DNA of 64,000 nt from Rhynchopus euleeides (GCA_963210315.1 OY723248.1:1628727-1692726); one strand, 5' to 3'. Numbered from the stretch's first letter, positions 31,924-42,434 are shown. The notes: generated from the letters alone by a model not told the origin. Program-made: numbers and translations.

Positions 31924-34047
31924 ATGCTGGACGAGGTGTTTGGGCTGCCGGATGGGGAGCAGGTCACCACCACGACCACCACCACCAGCTCGGTGATGCT
32001 GGACGACCTGGTCTCGGGGCGAGCCTTCTCCAGCCACCGCCGCACCGATGTGGCCGGCACCCCCGAGGTGCGCCTCCCCAGCATGTCGGACAGCACCCCG
32101 GCAGCCGCACCGCGCGACACGACTCCGGCACCCTCTGCCATGGACAAAATCCTCGACTTCAAGGCGGAGTCGGACCAGCTGAAGAAGGCATACGAGATGC
32201 GCGAGAAGCAGCTCCGCTCGCAGCTGGCCCTCGAGAGGCAGAAGCTTGAGATGGATGTGCGTGTCCTCAGGGAGAGCCTGGAGCTGGAGCGCACACGCCG
32301 CCAGGAGGCTGCGACGGAGAGCACACGCTTCGAGGAGGAGGCACGCAGCGCGGCAACCAACCAGCGCCTCCATGCGGACCAGACTGTGCAGGCCATCCGC
32401 GAGCAGCATGCAGAGGAGGTGGCGCTGCTTTCCACTGAGGTGCGTGAGCTGCATGCGCGCCTCGGCACTGCAGAGAGGGAGTTGCGCGACGCTGTCAGCC
32501 AGAAGGATGACAAGCGTGCCCAGAAGCTGCAGCAGCAGGAGGAGGCGATCCGCACCGCGTCGTCAGCGCTGCATGCGCAGAGTGAGTATATCCGCGAGTT
32601 GGAGGAGAAGAACGACGAGCTGCAGAGGCAGACCAACGAGCAGCTGCGGAAGGCAGACGGCAGCCTCAGGGATGCCGAGCGTACCGGCGTGTTGGAGGCG
32701 CGTGTGGCGTCCCTCACGTCGCAGCTGGAGGGGCGTGAGAAGGACATCGCATCGCTGCGGCTTGCGAAGGACAGCGAGATCGAGCAGCTGGAGCGGATGC
32801 TAAAGCAGGAGGCGCTGCGCGCCTCGAAGGCTGTGAAGGAGCAGATCGAGACTGTGAAGGAGGTGGAGGCGACAGCCAGCGGTGAGGTGAAGGAGCTGCA
32901 GGGCATCATCCAGGAGCTTATCGGGCAGCAGAAGCAGCGGGAGACTATGTGCGATGCGCTGAAGGCGCAGGTCGTGGAGAGGGATGAGGAGCTGTCTGTG
33001 GCCCGCTCGCAGCTGCAGCACTCCACGACGCACCTCACGCATGTCACCACCGTCAGCACGCCGCCGCAGCAGGGGCAGGTGCGCGTGCCTACCCTCCCGC
33101 CTGCAGCGCAGCACCTGCAGGCAGACAACCAGAACCTGTTTGCCATCTCGCCGTCGTCGCGCAACACGACCCCCGAGGGCCCCGACATGTCGCCCCCTGG
33201 GCTGTCGCCTGCAAAGCCTGTGGGCAGCCTTCGTGTGTCACCGCCGCGCAGCGGCGGGGCTTCTGTCAGCTTCGACCTGAAGGACGCTCACGGGAGTGAC
33301 CTGGCTGCGCACCAGGTGATCTGGCATGAGGAGCGCATGCGCCTCGAGAGGGAGATCCGCGAGAAGGGCGCTGCGTATGAGTCGCTGAAGACAGGGTTGG
33401 AGGCGATGATCGGGCAGCTGGAGCAGCGCCTGCAGATGGATGAGTCGGCGCGGTGTGAGGAGCGGCGCTGCTGGCAGGGGCGGATCGACAACCTGGAGGA
33501 TGCGCTGAAGAAGCTGACGGCGCAGCGGCAGAGGGACTCCAGCGTGCCGCGCCCGCCGCCCCCTCCGCCGGCGGCGTCGCATGCATCGCCGGCGGGAGGG
33601 AGTGATGTGTTGCGCAGCCCGAACATGAGCCAGATCTCGGTGCATCACGAGCAGCAGCCGCTGCCGTCGTCCCGCGAGACAACGGATAAGGAGATGTCGC
33701 AGGCGTTTGAGCATGACATCCTGGCGCGCATCGAGTGCCACCTGCAGCGCATGGTGACGCGGGATGAGTCGGAGGAGGCCCGGCTGAAGCGGGAGCTGGA
33801 GGAGAAGCGGGACCAGATGAACCACCTGTCGCGCAAGTATAAAGCGGCGAAGGGGAAGCTGGCGAAGGAGGCGAAGGAGCGCGAGGGGCTCTCGAAGGAG
33901 GTGAGCCAACTGTCTGTGATTCTCGACCAGCAGGTTCCGAAGCGTGATGTTCGCAGGACCCCCTCGCGTGGGCGTGCGCCGTCTCAGCAGCCCGTGCACA
34001 GCACCTCTGCCAGCAAGGCGGGCAGGCGTTGCCCCTGGCAGAAATGA
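31924..34047 (+). CDS. Long coiled-coil protein, 707 aa
   Basis: ATG 31924 (MLDEVFGLPDGEQ) follows CCTCCCTACAG, a likely acceptor ending near 31904; the frame is open upstream but non-coding in character. Residues about 75-385 are an almost unbroken heptad-rich coiled coil (LKKAYEMREKQLRSQLALE; LEEKNDELQRQTNEQLRKA). A Pro/Ser/Thr linker follows (about 390-440), then a second coil (about 460-540), a Pro-rich insert, and a third coil (about 585-665) ending in a basic Ser/Arg tail. A Thr run sits near the N-terminus. Architecture suits a centrosomal, basal-body or vesicle-tether protein, but no specific family is recognisable. Confidence 0.7.
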   Translation: MLDEVFGLPDGEQVTTTTTTTSSVMLDDLVSGRAFSSHRRTDVAGTPEVRLPSMSDSTPAAAPRDTTPAPSAMDKILDFKAESDQLKKAYEMREKQLRSQLALERQKLEMDVRVLRESLELERTRRQEAATESTRFEEEARSAATNQRLHADQTVQAIREQHAEEVALLSTEVRELHARLGTAERELRDAVSQKDDKRAQKLQQQEEAIRTASSALHAQSEYIRELEEKNDELQRQTNEQLRKADGSLRDAERTGVLEARVASLTSQLEGREKDIASLRLAKDSEIEQLERMLKQEALRASKAVKEQIETVKEVEATASGEVKELQGIIQELIGQQKQRETMCDALKAQVVERDEELSVARSQLQHSTTHLTHVTTVSTPPQQGQVRVPTLPPAAQHLQADNQNLFAISPSSRNTTPEGPDMSPPGLSPAKPVGSLRVSPPRSGGASVSFDLKDAHGSDLAAHQVIWHEERMRLEREIREKGAAYESLKTGLEAMIGQLEQRLQMDESARCEERRCWQGRIDNLEDALKKLTAQRQRDSSVPRPPPPPPAASHASPAGGSDVLRSPNMSQISVHHEQQPLPSSRETTDKEMSQAFEHDILARIECHLQRMVTRDESEEARLKRELEEKRDQMNHLSRKYKAAKGKLAKEAKEREGLSKEVSQLSVILDQQVPKRDVRRTPSRGRAPSQQPVHSTSASKAGRRCPWQK

Positions 34048-34360
34048 AACGTGCGATTAGTGAAACCGAACGAAGTGATTCTGTTATGGTAGTAGCAACA
34101 CTGTGTAAATACCGCAGTGGACCGTGTGCACCGGAGTGCATAGGCATCCGTCTTGCATGCCTGTTGTGCTTCATTGCAGACGCGCAGCTGTCTGCGCCCT
34201 TAGAGCAGCCACAGTAGTAGATTGCATATCCTCCTCGGTCCACACACCCATCCCACCCCACACCCCCATATTGACCGTGTCTGCCGTGCACAACACAACC
34301 CTTAGGCAAGCACCGTGCCACCCCACCGACACGCAGGACGGCCGGAAGGCCATTATCACA

Positions 34361-35989
34361 ATGAGCACGTCTCTTGATGGCGGGCTCGATGATTTCGTTG
34401 ACATAAACTCTGTGAATGCAAAGGAGGTCGCGCGGATGTATAAGAAGACGGCGCTTGACCAAAATGCGCTTGCAAAAAGCTGCCTCCATGCACTGAAGAA
34501 GGAAAGACATGCGCGTGAAACAGAAGTGGATTACGCAGCAACACAGGCGGCGCGGATGCTCTACAAGCTGCGCACAAAGTACGACACATGCGTGAAGGAG
34601 CTGCACCGTGAGAACCAGCAGCTGAAGCACCAGATGGCGTCGTTGCCCCAAAGCAGCGCTGGGTGGCACACGCCACAGGGCCACCTGAGCGGCATCCCTG
34701 CGACAGAGGCGCTGAACAGCATCCCCCCCACAGAGGGCCTGACCAGCATGCTCGCGACAGAGGCAAACATCGCGGCGTCGCTGCAGCGCCTGCAGGCATG
34801 CGCCCGCACCTCGCGGGACAACATGACCCATGCGGTGCCGGGCCCTGTGCCGCAGGGGGTGAGCGCACAACCCGCCTGCACTGGGGACGACGACGGCGAC
34901 GACGTGGCACGGCCCGACTGCCTCTCGGACCCACCTACGCCCATCCCCGCCCGTTGCGACGCTGCTGTAGGCCACAGCGTGCCTGCCCCGTCGTCGTCGT
35001 GGAAGCCGGACTCGGTGTTCGCATCCTCCGCGCGCGAGCCTCTCGCACAGAGGCCGCTCAACACCCAGCAGCAGCAGCCTGTCGCCAAGACGTCGCTGGG
35101 CGTGCAGACGTCTGTCCCCTTCGCGGTGCGCGAAATCCCCTTCAGACGCAGGCCTGCGCCGCCACACCCCGCGCTGGTGCCCCAGCTGCAGCAGCCTCAC
35201 CAACACCACCACCACCACCACCACCACCCAGTGGCACTCCCTGTCCCCGGGCCGCCGGAGGCGGTGTTCGCACTGCACGCGTCGCAGTGCTCCACCTGCG
35301 ATGTGCCCTACCGGCAGGCAGGTGTTGCGGTGGCAGACCCCGGTGTGCGCTGCACACCCCACGTGCTGCAGTGCCCGCAGGACCCGGCACGGCTCGAGCG
35401 CCATGCCCAGCCAGCCGCAGACTGCTGCTGCCCCGACTCCGACGACACGACGTCGCTCCCCTCCATCCCCACCGACCGCAGCCTGGACATCGAGCTGTTC
35501 CCGCAGTCCGACGCTCCCACCTCGGTGCAGGGGCAGCACGTGCCGGTGGAGGAGCTCAACTACGTCCTCCTTACAGGGTCTGCACCAGCCTACGACGCAC
35601 CCACAGTGCGGTCGCGCGTGCTGCGGCACTACAGCGCAGGGGCGGTGGTCGCCGTGTCTGCCATAGAGGGGAACTGGATGTGCGCTGCACAGGGCGGGTG
35701 GGTGCAGCTGCGCGACGCGGCAGGCGACCCGCTGTGGCTGCCGCAGGGGAACACCCACACCCATGCCGATGCACGCAGCGCCACGGAACAGCCGCCACGA
35801 GATTCCGGCGCGTCGCCTGCTGGCAGCGCCGCGACTGCCTCCACAAGCCTCCCCTCTGTACCCAGCCGTTCCCGCAGCAGGAGGCGTGGCTCCGCCTTCC
35901 GCGCCTTCGCCGATGAGTGGAGCAAGCTGCGGGAGTTTGTCCCGCAAACGCACACACCTGCGCTGCAGGAGTCTCTGCTTCGGCGATAG
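34361..35989 (+). CDS. Coiled-coil protein with C-terminal SH3-like domain, 542 aa
   Basis: ATG 34361 (MSTSLDGGLDDFVDI) lies 26 bases after CACCGACACGCAG; the upstream open frame is discounted. Residues 20-100 form a basic coiled coil. The middle (100-390) is low complexity, with near-tandem TEALNSIPPTEGLTSMLATEA motifs and a run of nine or more His encoded by CAC repeats (35205-35227). Residues about 397-463 fit an SH3-type barrel: YVLLTGSAPAYDAPTVRSRV, then AGAVVAVSAIEGNWMCAAQGGWVQL, then LWLPQ. The end is Ser/Arg-rich. Two coiled-coil genes in a row might belong to one structure, but that is speculation. Confidence 0.65.
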   Translation: MSTSLDGGLDDFVDINSVNAKEVARMYKKTALDQNALAKSCLHALKKERHARETEVDYAATQAARMLYKLRTKYDTCVKELHRENQQLKHQMASLPQSSAGWHTPQGHLSGIPATEALNSIPPTEGLTSMLATEANIAASLQRLQACARTSRDNMTHAVPGPVPQGVSAQPACTGDDDGDDVARPDCLSDPPTPIPARCDAAVGHSVPAPSSSWKPDSVFASSAREPLAQRPLNTQQQQPVAKTSLGVQTSVPFAVREIPFRRRPAPPHPALVPQLQQPHQHHHHHHHHPVALPVPGPPEAVFALHASQCSTCDVPYRQAGVAVADPGVRCTPHVLQCPQDPARLERHAQPAADCCCPDSDDTTSLPSIPTDRSLDIELFPQSDAPTSVQGQHVPVEELNYVLLTGSAPAYDAPTVRSRVLRHYSAGAVVAVSAIEGNWMCAAQGGWVQLRDAAGDPLWLPQGNTHTHADARSATEQPPRDSGASPAGSAATASTSLPSVPSRSRSRRRGSAFRAFADEWSKLREFVPQTHTPALQESLLRR

Positions 35990-37176
35990 TGCTGTACTGA
36001 TGCAAAAAAAATATTCGCGTGCTGCGTGCAGTGGAGATGGGAAAGAACGAATCGTAAAGATCGATGCGTATTCACACCCGACTCTGTGTGCAGTGGGGGG
36101 ATCATCAGAGTTTTGGGTTTCCTCCACTCTACAGAAGAACGGTTAACGTGTGCCCTGTGTGTCTGTCTAGTGGCGATTCCATCGAGAGCAGGGTGTGCTC
36201 GGTGTCTTCTGCACTACCCAATGATTCAGGTGTTTGTGTCTGTTGAGCCTGCGAGGGGGAAGGGGGTGGCATGCTGGCCAGAGCTGCTCCCTCACCTCCA
36301 GCGTCAAGATAGCCAATTGCGGGCAGGTATTTGCGTTCACGTCATGTTATTATTCCAACAGAGACTGGCAAGTGTCAAAAAAAGGTAATGTGGGCAGCGT
36401 TCTTCTTTGGGCAGCAAATGACAAACCCCCACAAGCCCAGGTTTGGCGCACAAACAACGACACCAACAACATGCTGGTTCTGTCACGTTACGATACAGCG
36501 TGGGTACAGATGCCGTTCTTTATCCATGTCAAAAATCACCACAAAAAAATCATCAGGATCCACGTTGCTGTTTGCCCGCCAAACCCAGCGCCCACACACC
36601 TTATACTATTATCCACTCACCCCACCCCCACCCCCACACCTCACCTACCCCCTGCGATATACGTCTTCTGTACTGTGCGTTGTACCTTTTGTGAGGCTTC
36701 TCCCGCCCCCTCCCTTCCCCACACCCGCCTTTAGAGTGAAGGGGAGAGCCCACACAGACACACGCTCTCTCTCTTCCACTCTCTTTTATTTGTTAGAGAC
36801 ACGCCTTTGATGTATGGCTTAGATATGGGGAGGGTGGGGTGGGCGGGGTTGGGCCACAACGGAGAGCGGGTTGAGAGACAAACGAAACGCCGAGCAGTGG
36901 TGCGAGCATGCGCGCGGTGCCGTCATGAATCTTCCCCCTACCCCACACACCCCCCCACCCCCACCCCCTCCAACACCCCCCGTCTTCCGCCATCTATCCC
37001 TCTTCTTCTCTATTCAGAGTCATCAAACACGCCCACTACGCATTCCCCATTATCCCACCGACCACCACTGCCGTGCAAGAGTGTCTTCAGCCACCCAGAC
37101 CCCACCCTTTGTGCAGACACCACCCTGCAGTGGTTCAGATTAGAGAGAGACCCCCTCTGCTGATAGCCAGAAGGCC
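35990..37176. other. Intergenic, no gene seen
   Basis: About 1.2 kb: moderately AT-rich at first, then CA/C-rich (36590-36660, 36940-36980). CTGATAGCCAG at 37170 is the likely acceptor for the small gene that follows. Confidence 0.5.
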
Positions 37177-37488
37177 ATGCCAACCGAGAGGGGTGCCGGA
37201 GCAGGTGGGGTTGGGGGTGCTGCCGCGCAGCTGCAGCCAGCAGCAGCTCTTGCCGACGCGAAGCGGCAGCGGGAGGAGATTGTTCTGGGCATCAGCAAAG
37301 GGCTGAAACGGCAGGCCATACAACAGAAGAGCATGCGGGAGAAGTGGGAGTGTGTGCTGGAGGCTGCGGATGCGGCGCTGCAGGAGGTTTCTGACTTCCG
37401 CGACGAGGAGGCCGACTTGCCCCAGCGCCCCGCCAATCCCCAGAAGGCAGGGGAGGAGCTTGATAGAATATTTGGCACCGTGCAGTGA
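37177..37488 (+). CDS. Small coiled-coil protein, 103 aa
   Basis: Short but coding-like: Gly/Ala-rich N-terminus, then a helix (DAKRQREEIVLGISKGLKRQ...MREKWECVLEAADAALQEVSDF) and an acidic, Pro-containing tail ending FGTVQ. ATG 37177 follows a probable acceptor by seven bases. No membrane segment and no family recognised; it could be a subunit of a tethering, kinetochore-type or lysosome-related-organelle complex, all of which contain proteins this size. Its independent existence rests on position, codon use and the upstream acceptor. Confidence 0.5.
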   Translation: MPTERGAGAGGVGGAAAQLQPAAALADAKRQREEIVLGISKGLKRQAIQQKSMREKWECVLEAADAALQEVSDFRDEEADLPQRPANPQKAGEELDRIFGTVQ

Positions 37489-37576
37489 GGGTGGTGGGGC
37501 TGTGTAGTTGGAGGTGTAGAGGAGAAGATGAAGAGTTGTATATTGCCTTTCTAGATGAGGCCCTCGCTCTAGAAGA

Positions 37577-37616
37577 GGGTGGGGTGGGGTGGGGTGGGGT
37601 GGGGTGGGGTGGGGTG
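37577..37616 (+). repeat. (GGGGT)n tandem repeat
   Basis: Seven uninterrupted GGGGT units downstream of the small gene; strong G-quadruplex potential on the + strand. Confidence 0.9.
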
Positions 37617-38224
37617 GCGAGAACGAAATATAGCAAATCTGACGCGGAGTGACATGCTGGTTTCAGGTTTCCCCGTCCTTCGCGCACCACACCCCCTTCC
37701 CTCCCACAGACGCGGTCACGACTGGCTTTGCACTTGTCACACTGCACCTCCGTTGTACCGCCACTCTGTGGGCTTCAGCTCGTCGCACACACAACACTTC
37801 CTGACCCTAGCGGCCAGGAGAAGCGGAAGGGGGCAAGAGTGCAAGAGACGCGGGGGGCGGTCACTGTGAGCGCCCGCTCAGCCCACTCTGCGTGCAGACG
37901 CATGAGGAAGACCGACAGGAACTCGTCAGCGTCCACCTGTTGGTATTGAAAGAACCCCTCTTTCTGCAGGGAAGGGGTGTCGAAGAGGAGGCCGCCGTTA
38001 CTGTCGCGGAGTCGCGCACCCAATGTTGACTCCTTTTGTTTCGTGTGGTTTCTCCACCGAGCTGTATGCCGATAATGTGGAGTAACCTCCCCTACGCACT
38101 GCCACACAAAACCAGCTCGCTTTGAGTTATTCACTCCACCCACTGCACCGTTGCTCCTCCCACCCCCACACTTCGCCCCCGCCCTCCAGGATTGGGGTCG
38201 TGTGAACGGTGGCGTCCCTTCGCG

Positions 38225-40036
38225 ATGCTCGTAGGGGCGGTGGTGCGGGGGGGACGGTCGCGGCACTCCGTCCGGAGGGAGGACAGCGGGATCGACGTGG
38301 AAACGATACAGATCGAGGCGCGTGAGCAGAAGCCGAAGGCACAGACGGCGACAGACGGCTCCCGCACCGCCGAAAGCAACGCTGCGTCGGAGGGTCACAC
38401 GCCCTGCCCTGCCGCATGTGGAGGGGCGGAGGCCATGTCCGATCTCGGCACCACATACGGCCTGCTGAACTTCACACCGCTGCAGTGGGAGAAGGTTCAG
38501 GAATACTTCGAGACGCACGCCGACACCATTGTGGATGCGGAGCTGGGTGACATGTGGGTGATGCTCTTCCCCGACCAACCCGCCCGGGTGTGCCGCCTCG
38601 TCGCTGCCGAAGTGTACTCCGACATCACACGCGAGTTCGGCGAGTCCAACGCGACCTACATCACCCTGGCCTGCTTTGAGGTATACCTCAAAGGCGACGC
38701 GCATTCCGAAATCGACAGATTTGTGGACAACATCGTCGTGCTGAAGGACCGGCCTACAACTTACAAAGAATGGATCTGGGCTGTTCTGGAGGAGACGGGC
38801 CCTGTTTACAAAGAAGTTCCCTGGATGATCTGGGCACGCCGCACCGCTGCCGGCGTGATATTCATCTGCATCCTGGCCTCCGTCGTCGTGATGATGATTG
38901 AATCTCTGCCGCAGTTCTATGACGAGCCCCGTGGCCCGCTCTTCATTGTGGAGACATTCTGCATCTTCTTCTTCACCCTGGAGATCTGCATGCGCCTAGT
39001 CGCCACTGTGAACTACAAAAGGCATTTCACCTCCGTCCTCACGTGGGTCGACATCTGCGCGGTGCTCCCCTACTACCTCTCCTTGGTTGACGGGGAGAGC
39101 GCTGCCAACACCCTCGTGATCCTTCGGGTCCTGCGCCTCTGCCGGTTGTTCCGTGTGATCAAGCTGGGTGCGCAGTTCCGTGGGGTGCAGCTCCTGCTGT
39201 GCACAGTGCAGAAGGCGGGGGATGCACTTCTGCTTAGCAGCTTCTTGATCAACCTCGTGGCGGTCACCATCTTCGCAAGCCTGATGTACGCCTTCGAGCG
39301 GGATGAAGCCTCCATGGTGGATGGAGTGTGGATGCGTAACAACGACAGCGTTTACTTTGATGCAGGGAAGGAGCTCATGTTCCAATCCATCCCGGACAGC
39401 ATGTGGTGGGCGTGGGTCACCCTTACCACCGTGGGATACGGTGATGCCGTGCCCTACACGTCGGGGGGGCGTCTCGTGGCATCGCTCACGATGCTCTGCG
39501 GGTTTGTCCTGATGGCGTTCCCCATCACGCTGCTGTCCAACTCGCTGCAGACGACTGTCGCAGAGATCGAGTCGCGGCGGGAGCACAACAAACGGAAGCT
39601 GGCCCTGATGAAGCGGCGTGTGTCTGCCGCTGAGGCGGTCCACATCGGGATGTCGCACACACGGTACGACGATGACAGGAGTGTGGGCATGGGCAGCTTC
39701 AAGGGCTTCAACACGAACCTGGGCAAGCATGGCGGCGACAACCCGACGCACGGGGGTGAGGCAGTTGCAGGTGAGAGCCCGAAGGAGACTCCGGTGCAGT
39801 CTGCCCCGCACTCTTCGCGCTGCTCCACTCTGCTCGACGTGCCGCAGGACTGCCAGGTTCAGGTAACCGAGAGCCTGCAGGGCGTCAACGATCTCGTACG
39901 CCGTGTGGGGAACCTCGAGGCGCAGCTGTCGACAGCACTGGTCCTCTTGCGCGACCTCTCCACACGCTCGCTTGAAAGAGACCAGCGGACAAATCCACTC
40001 AGTTCCCTCGCCGTCCCACCAGAGGCAGTGTCCTGA
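38225..40036 (+). CDS. Voltage-gated potassium channel (Kv-type, six transmembrane segments)
   Basis: 603 aa. The frame opens at TTG 38192, but ATG 38225 is the first Met, after the acceptor CCCGCCCTCCAG (38189). One channel unit: S1 (about 219-238, AGVIFICILASVVVMMIES), S2 (LFIVETFCIFFFTLEICMRL), S3 (VLTWVDICAVLPYYLSL), an S4 voltage sensor with R301, R304, R307, R310, K313 at every third position, S5, and a pore loop with T402-V403-G404-Y405-G406-D407, the K+ selectivity filter; S6 contains PIT in place of the animal Kv PVP hinge. The N-terminal domain (FTPLQWEKVQEYFETHAD... FEVYLKGD) sits where T1 would be but is not obviously T1. A C-terminal helix (about 560-585) may tetramerise. Acts in the plasma or flagellar membrane. 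Confidence 0.9.
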   Translation: MLVGAVVRGGRSRHSVRREDSGIDVETIQIEAREQKPKAQTATDGSRTAESNAASEGHTPCPAACGGAEAMSDLGTTYGLLNFTPLQWEKVQEYFETHADTIVDAELGDMWVMLFPDQPARVCRLVAAEVYSDITREFGESNATYITLACFEVYLKGDAHSEIDRFVDNIVVLKDRPTTYKEWIWAVLEETGPVYKEVPWMIWARRTAAGVIFICILASVVVMMIESLPQFYDEPRGPLFIVETFCIFFFTLEICMRLVATVNYKRHFTSVLTWVDICAVLPYYLSLVDGESAANTLVILRVLRLCRLFRVIKLGAQFRGVQLLLCTVQKAGDALLLSSFLINLVAVTIFASLMYAFERDEASMVDGVWMRNNDSVYFDAGKELMFQSIPDSMWWAWVTLTTVGYGDAVPYTSGGRLVASLTMLCGFVLMAFPITLLSNSLQTTVAEIESRREHNKRKLALMKRRVSAAEAVHIGMSHTRYDDDRSVGMGSFKGFNTNLGKHGGDNPTHGGEAVAGESPKETPVQSAPHSSRCSTLLDVPQDCQVQVTESLQGVNDLVRRVGNLEAQLSTALVLLRDLSTRSLERDQRTNPLSSLAVPPEAVS

Positions 40037-40196
40037 AGAGTGAGTGTGCGTGCGTGTGGGTGATGGGGTGGGAGGGAAGGGGCTGAGTTGCGCAATTATT
40101 CTTTTGCACAAACAAACTTGCTTGTCAGGCGTCACGTGCAGAGCCACGTGGGGCCCGGGTGCCGCTCGGCACAAATATATATACTCCGAACTCTTT

Positions 40197-40305
40197 GGGG
40201 GCCCTCGCTACCAAGTGTGACTGAGTGAGAAAAAGTGAGAAGTCAGCCATGTTTGGCTGAAAACTGACGACTCGTGACTCACAGTGACTCGTAGCGAGGG
40301 CCCCC
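40197..40305. mobile_element. 109-bp hairpin MITE
   Basis: Perfect terminal inverted repeats GGGGGCCCTCGCTAC (40197-40211) and GTAGCGAGGGCCCCC (40291-40305), flanked by TTT on both sides. The interior has partly inverted GTGACTGAGTGAG/GACTCACAGTGACTC pieces and a TCAGCCAT/TTGGCTGA stem. Confidence 0.75.
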
Positions 40306-40818
40306 TTTGTTGTTGTTTTTTTGAGAGTTTTGGCGTCGCCAACTATGTTCCAACAAAACGATTGTGGGCAGTGATTCGTCCGTTATCACGTAGGCACGAC
40401 CACTGTTGCTTTTGGAGCTGTTGCAAACACAACCAACGTCAGATTTTCCAAAGGCTGTGCCACTCCAAAAGAAAGTCAAGATCCGCGTGTTGTGTGTGTG
40501 TGTGTGACAGGGCTGGGTTCTGTGTGACGGATATCACATCACTGTGTTCCACACCACTGGGGAGCTTTCTGCTCAGAAATGCAGAAGAGTGAGAAGAGGC
40601 GAACCGCACCGCAAAACTGGCTTCCACTGTGTCGCCAAAACTGTGGCACTACACACACAGCGAAGGCCCCTCCCCACCACACACAAAAAAGATTTACTTG
40701 CGTGTGTTCCGATCGGTGGTTTCTCCCTCCTTATCTCCCTCTCTCTCGCTGGCTCTCTGGCTCTCTGATTCGCAGCACATAGTGTTTCCTCCCTTTTTTT
40801 TTTCTTACTAGTTACGAG

Positions 40819-41765
40819 CAGGGTATAAGATAGACTTTTTTTCTGGCGCCGTTTTCCGGTTTTTCTGGTTTTGAAATTTTTCGCGCGCGCCTTCGGCGCG
40901 CGCGACCCGCGCAAACCCTCTCAGAATCACACCCAACACGGCTGGACCAGGCTCTGCCGAACAGCAGTGGCGTGTTGCTCCACGCAGCTCCCCGAAGGGA
41001 CGGAACTGAGCTTTCAATGCGTCCACGTACTGACGGAGCGCGGCTTCGCATCACCTCCCGCATCAGGACAAACCCCCCTGAGGGTGCTGCTCTGCTGGTA
41101 CGCCTCACGAAGGGCAACTACCTTCATGGTCGAGCTTGTTGCATGACCACCCCCTTGAGGCAGTCAGTCAGACGATGCGCACAACGTGCGCTCATGCGAA
41201 CACCAGCGGGTGTCTCCAACACTGCACAAATCGCGGTCCCGCCAGAACCCGAATCCGTCGATCCTCTCCAAAGCGGACATGCACTCCCGAAAACATCGGA
41301 GTTTGCATGTGTCATCCCCAGCAAGGCAAACGTGCTCGAGACAAGGTCGTAGCTTGCGTGGATGACAGGGTGGTCCTTGGCAGTGTGCACCGCAACGAGA
41401 TTGAGTGCATGCGCTCGGCAAGCCGCCCAGAAGGAGTACGGTGCGGTCGGAATGATCAAGCTACCGGAGTATCTCGAAACTTCAAACAGAGAAGACCTGC
41501 ATGACGAGGACATCACCACCCACCGGGTCCCGCTGGGCTCCTTTTCTCCGCTTCTCTGCTTTCTTTTGACTGTTTGAGCTCCGTGCGGATCACGATGGGG
41601 TCACTTTCCATATTTTTTTGGCTAATGGTCCCACTGGTTGACTGTCACAAAGGTTCCCCAAAAACCGGCGAAAATCCGATCGGCCTTTTTTTTTTTTTCC
41701 AGAAAACCGGAAACCGGGAAACCCTGGTTTTGAAAACCGGAAAACCAGACCTATCTTATCCCCTG
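40819..41765 (-). mobile_element. hAT-superfamily transposon, degenerate
   Basis: Ends CAGGGTATAAGATAG and CTATCTTATCCCCTG form terminal inverted repeats with one mismatch. An exact 8-bp target duplication GTTACGAG lies at 40811-40818 and 41766-41773; CAGGG tips plus 8-bp duplications define hAT. The subterminal parts are rich in AAAACCGG. A GC hairpin (GCGCGCGC...GCGCGCGC) lies at about 40881-40902. Sequence at 41577-41632 is shared with the hAT at 54795. A transposase remnant lies on the minus strand. Confidence 0.9.
41124..41519 (-). pseudogene. hAT transposase fragment
   Basis: 131-codon minus-strand frame inside the hAT element. It contains FWAACRAHALNLVAVHTAKD, matching the CxxH...LNLV block of hAT transposases, followed by a helical stretch ending STFALLG. 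The upstream RNase H-like part, the downstream catalytic Glu region and the dimerisation domain are missing, so it cannot be active. Confidence 0.7.
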
Positions 41766-41922
41766 GTTACGAGCGACGAAGCGTAGCGAAGTCGCGAAGT
41801 AACGAAGGAAATCGTACGACTGAAGCTTTGGTTTAGCACCTCATGCCACTTCACAGGGCCTCAACACAGCCTTGAGACAGCAAGTGTGCGCTCAGCAAAA
41901 AGTACTCCACAACTGTTATCTT

Positions 41923-42432
41923 TTGCCGCGGCCTCCCTCTCTCCAGGCAACGGCTGGAAGAAGAAAAATACTGTGTTGGCAGCACCTGTATGTACACCAT
42001 ACACGCACAGGCGCGTGCGGCACTCTTGGTTTTGCTTACTCAGTCATCGCCCATCTTGCTCGGGTGATGTAGCCAGCCATCATGCCCGCGCGCCTCGTGA
42101 TATCACAGGGGGAATCCCCCTGAATCTCTGGTGGCCGAGGTAGCAGACCTCGCGCGGCACACGCAACAACAATGCGTATCCTGGGGGTTGGAAGAAAGTA
42201 CACTATCCCACATCAGCTCCAGCATGCTATACACGAGTCCCACCCCACCCGCCCTTCGTCAGCCCAGGGTGATCCCCCACAGGGGGGGGGGGGGGTTTTC
42301 GTGTGTGGAGGCGTCAACACAAATGCTGTTGTGCATATCGCCCCCTCCCCTCGGTTTATTCTGTGCCTTTGCCAAGGCAGTTCCATCGCGTGCCTTTCCC
42401 AAGGTGGCGTGCAGGGTGGGGGGGGGGGGGGT
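41923..42432. other. Intergenic repeat-rich DNA
   Basis: No gene recognised. A short palindrome (GGGGGAATCCCCC, about 42109) and two poly-G runs are present. Confidence 0.4.
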
Positions 42433-42434
42433 TA

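Larger units (their letters stand above)
40807..41922 (+). repeat. S-family copy split by a hAT insertion
   Basis: ACTAGTTACGAG (40807-40818) is the start of an S copy that resumes at 41766 with GTTACGAGCGACGAAGCG and runs to about 41922 (GTGCGCTCAGCAAAAAGTAC). The 947 bp between are the hAT element, and the duplicated GTTACGAG is its target duplication. Confidence 0.85.

Noticed and set aside
33266-36127. 953-codon minus-strand open frame
   Set aside because: It is antisense to two well-supported coiled-coil genes and to their intergenic DNA, has shadow-type composition and no recognisable domain.
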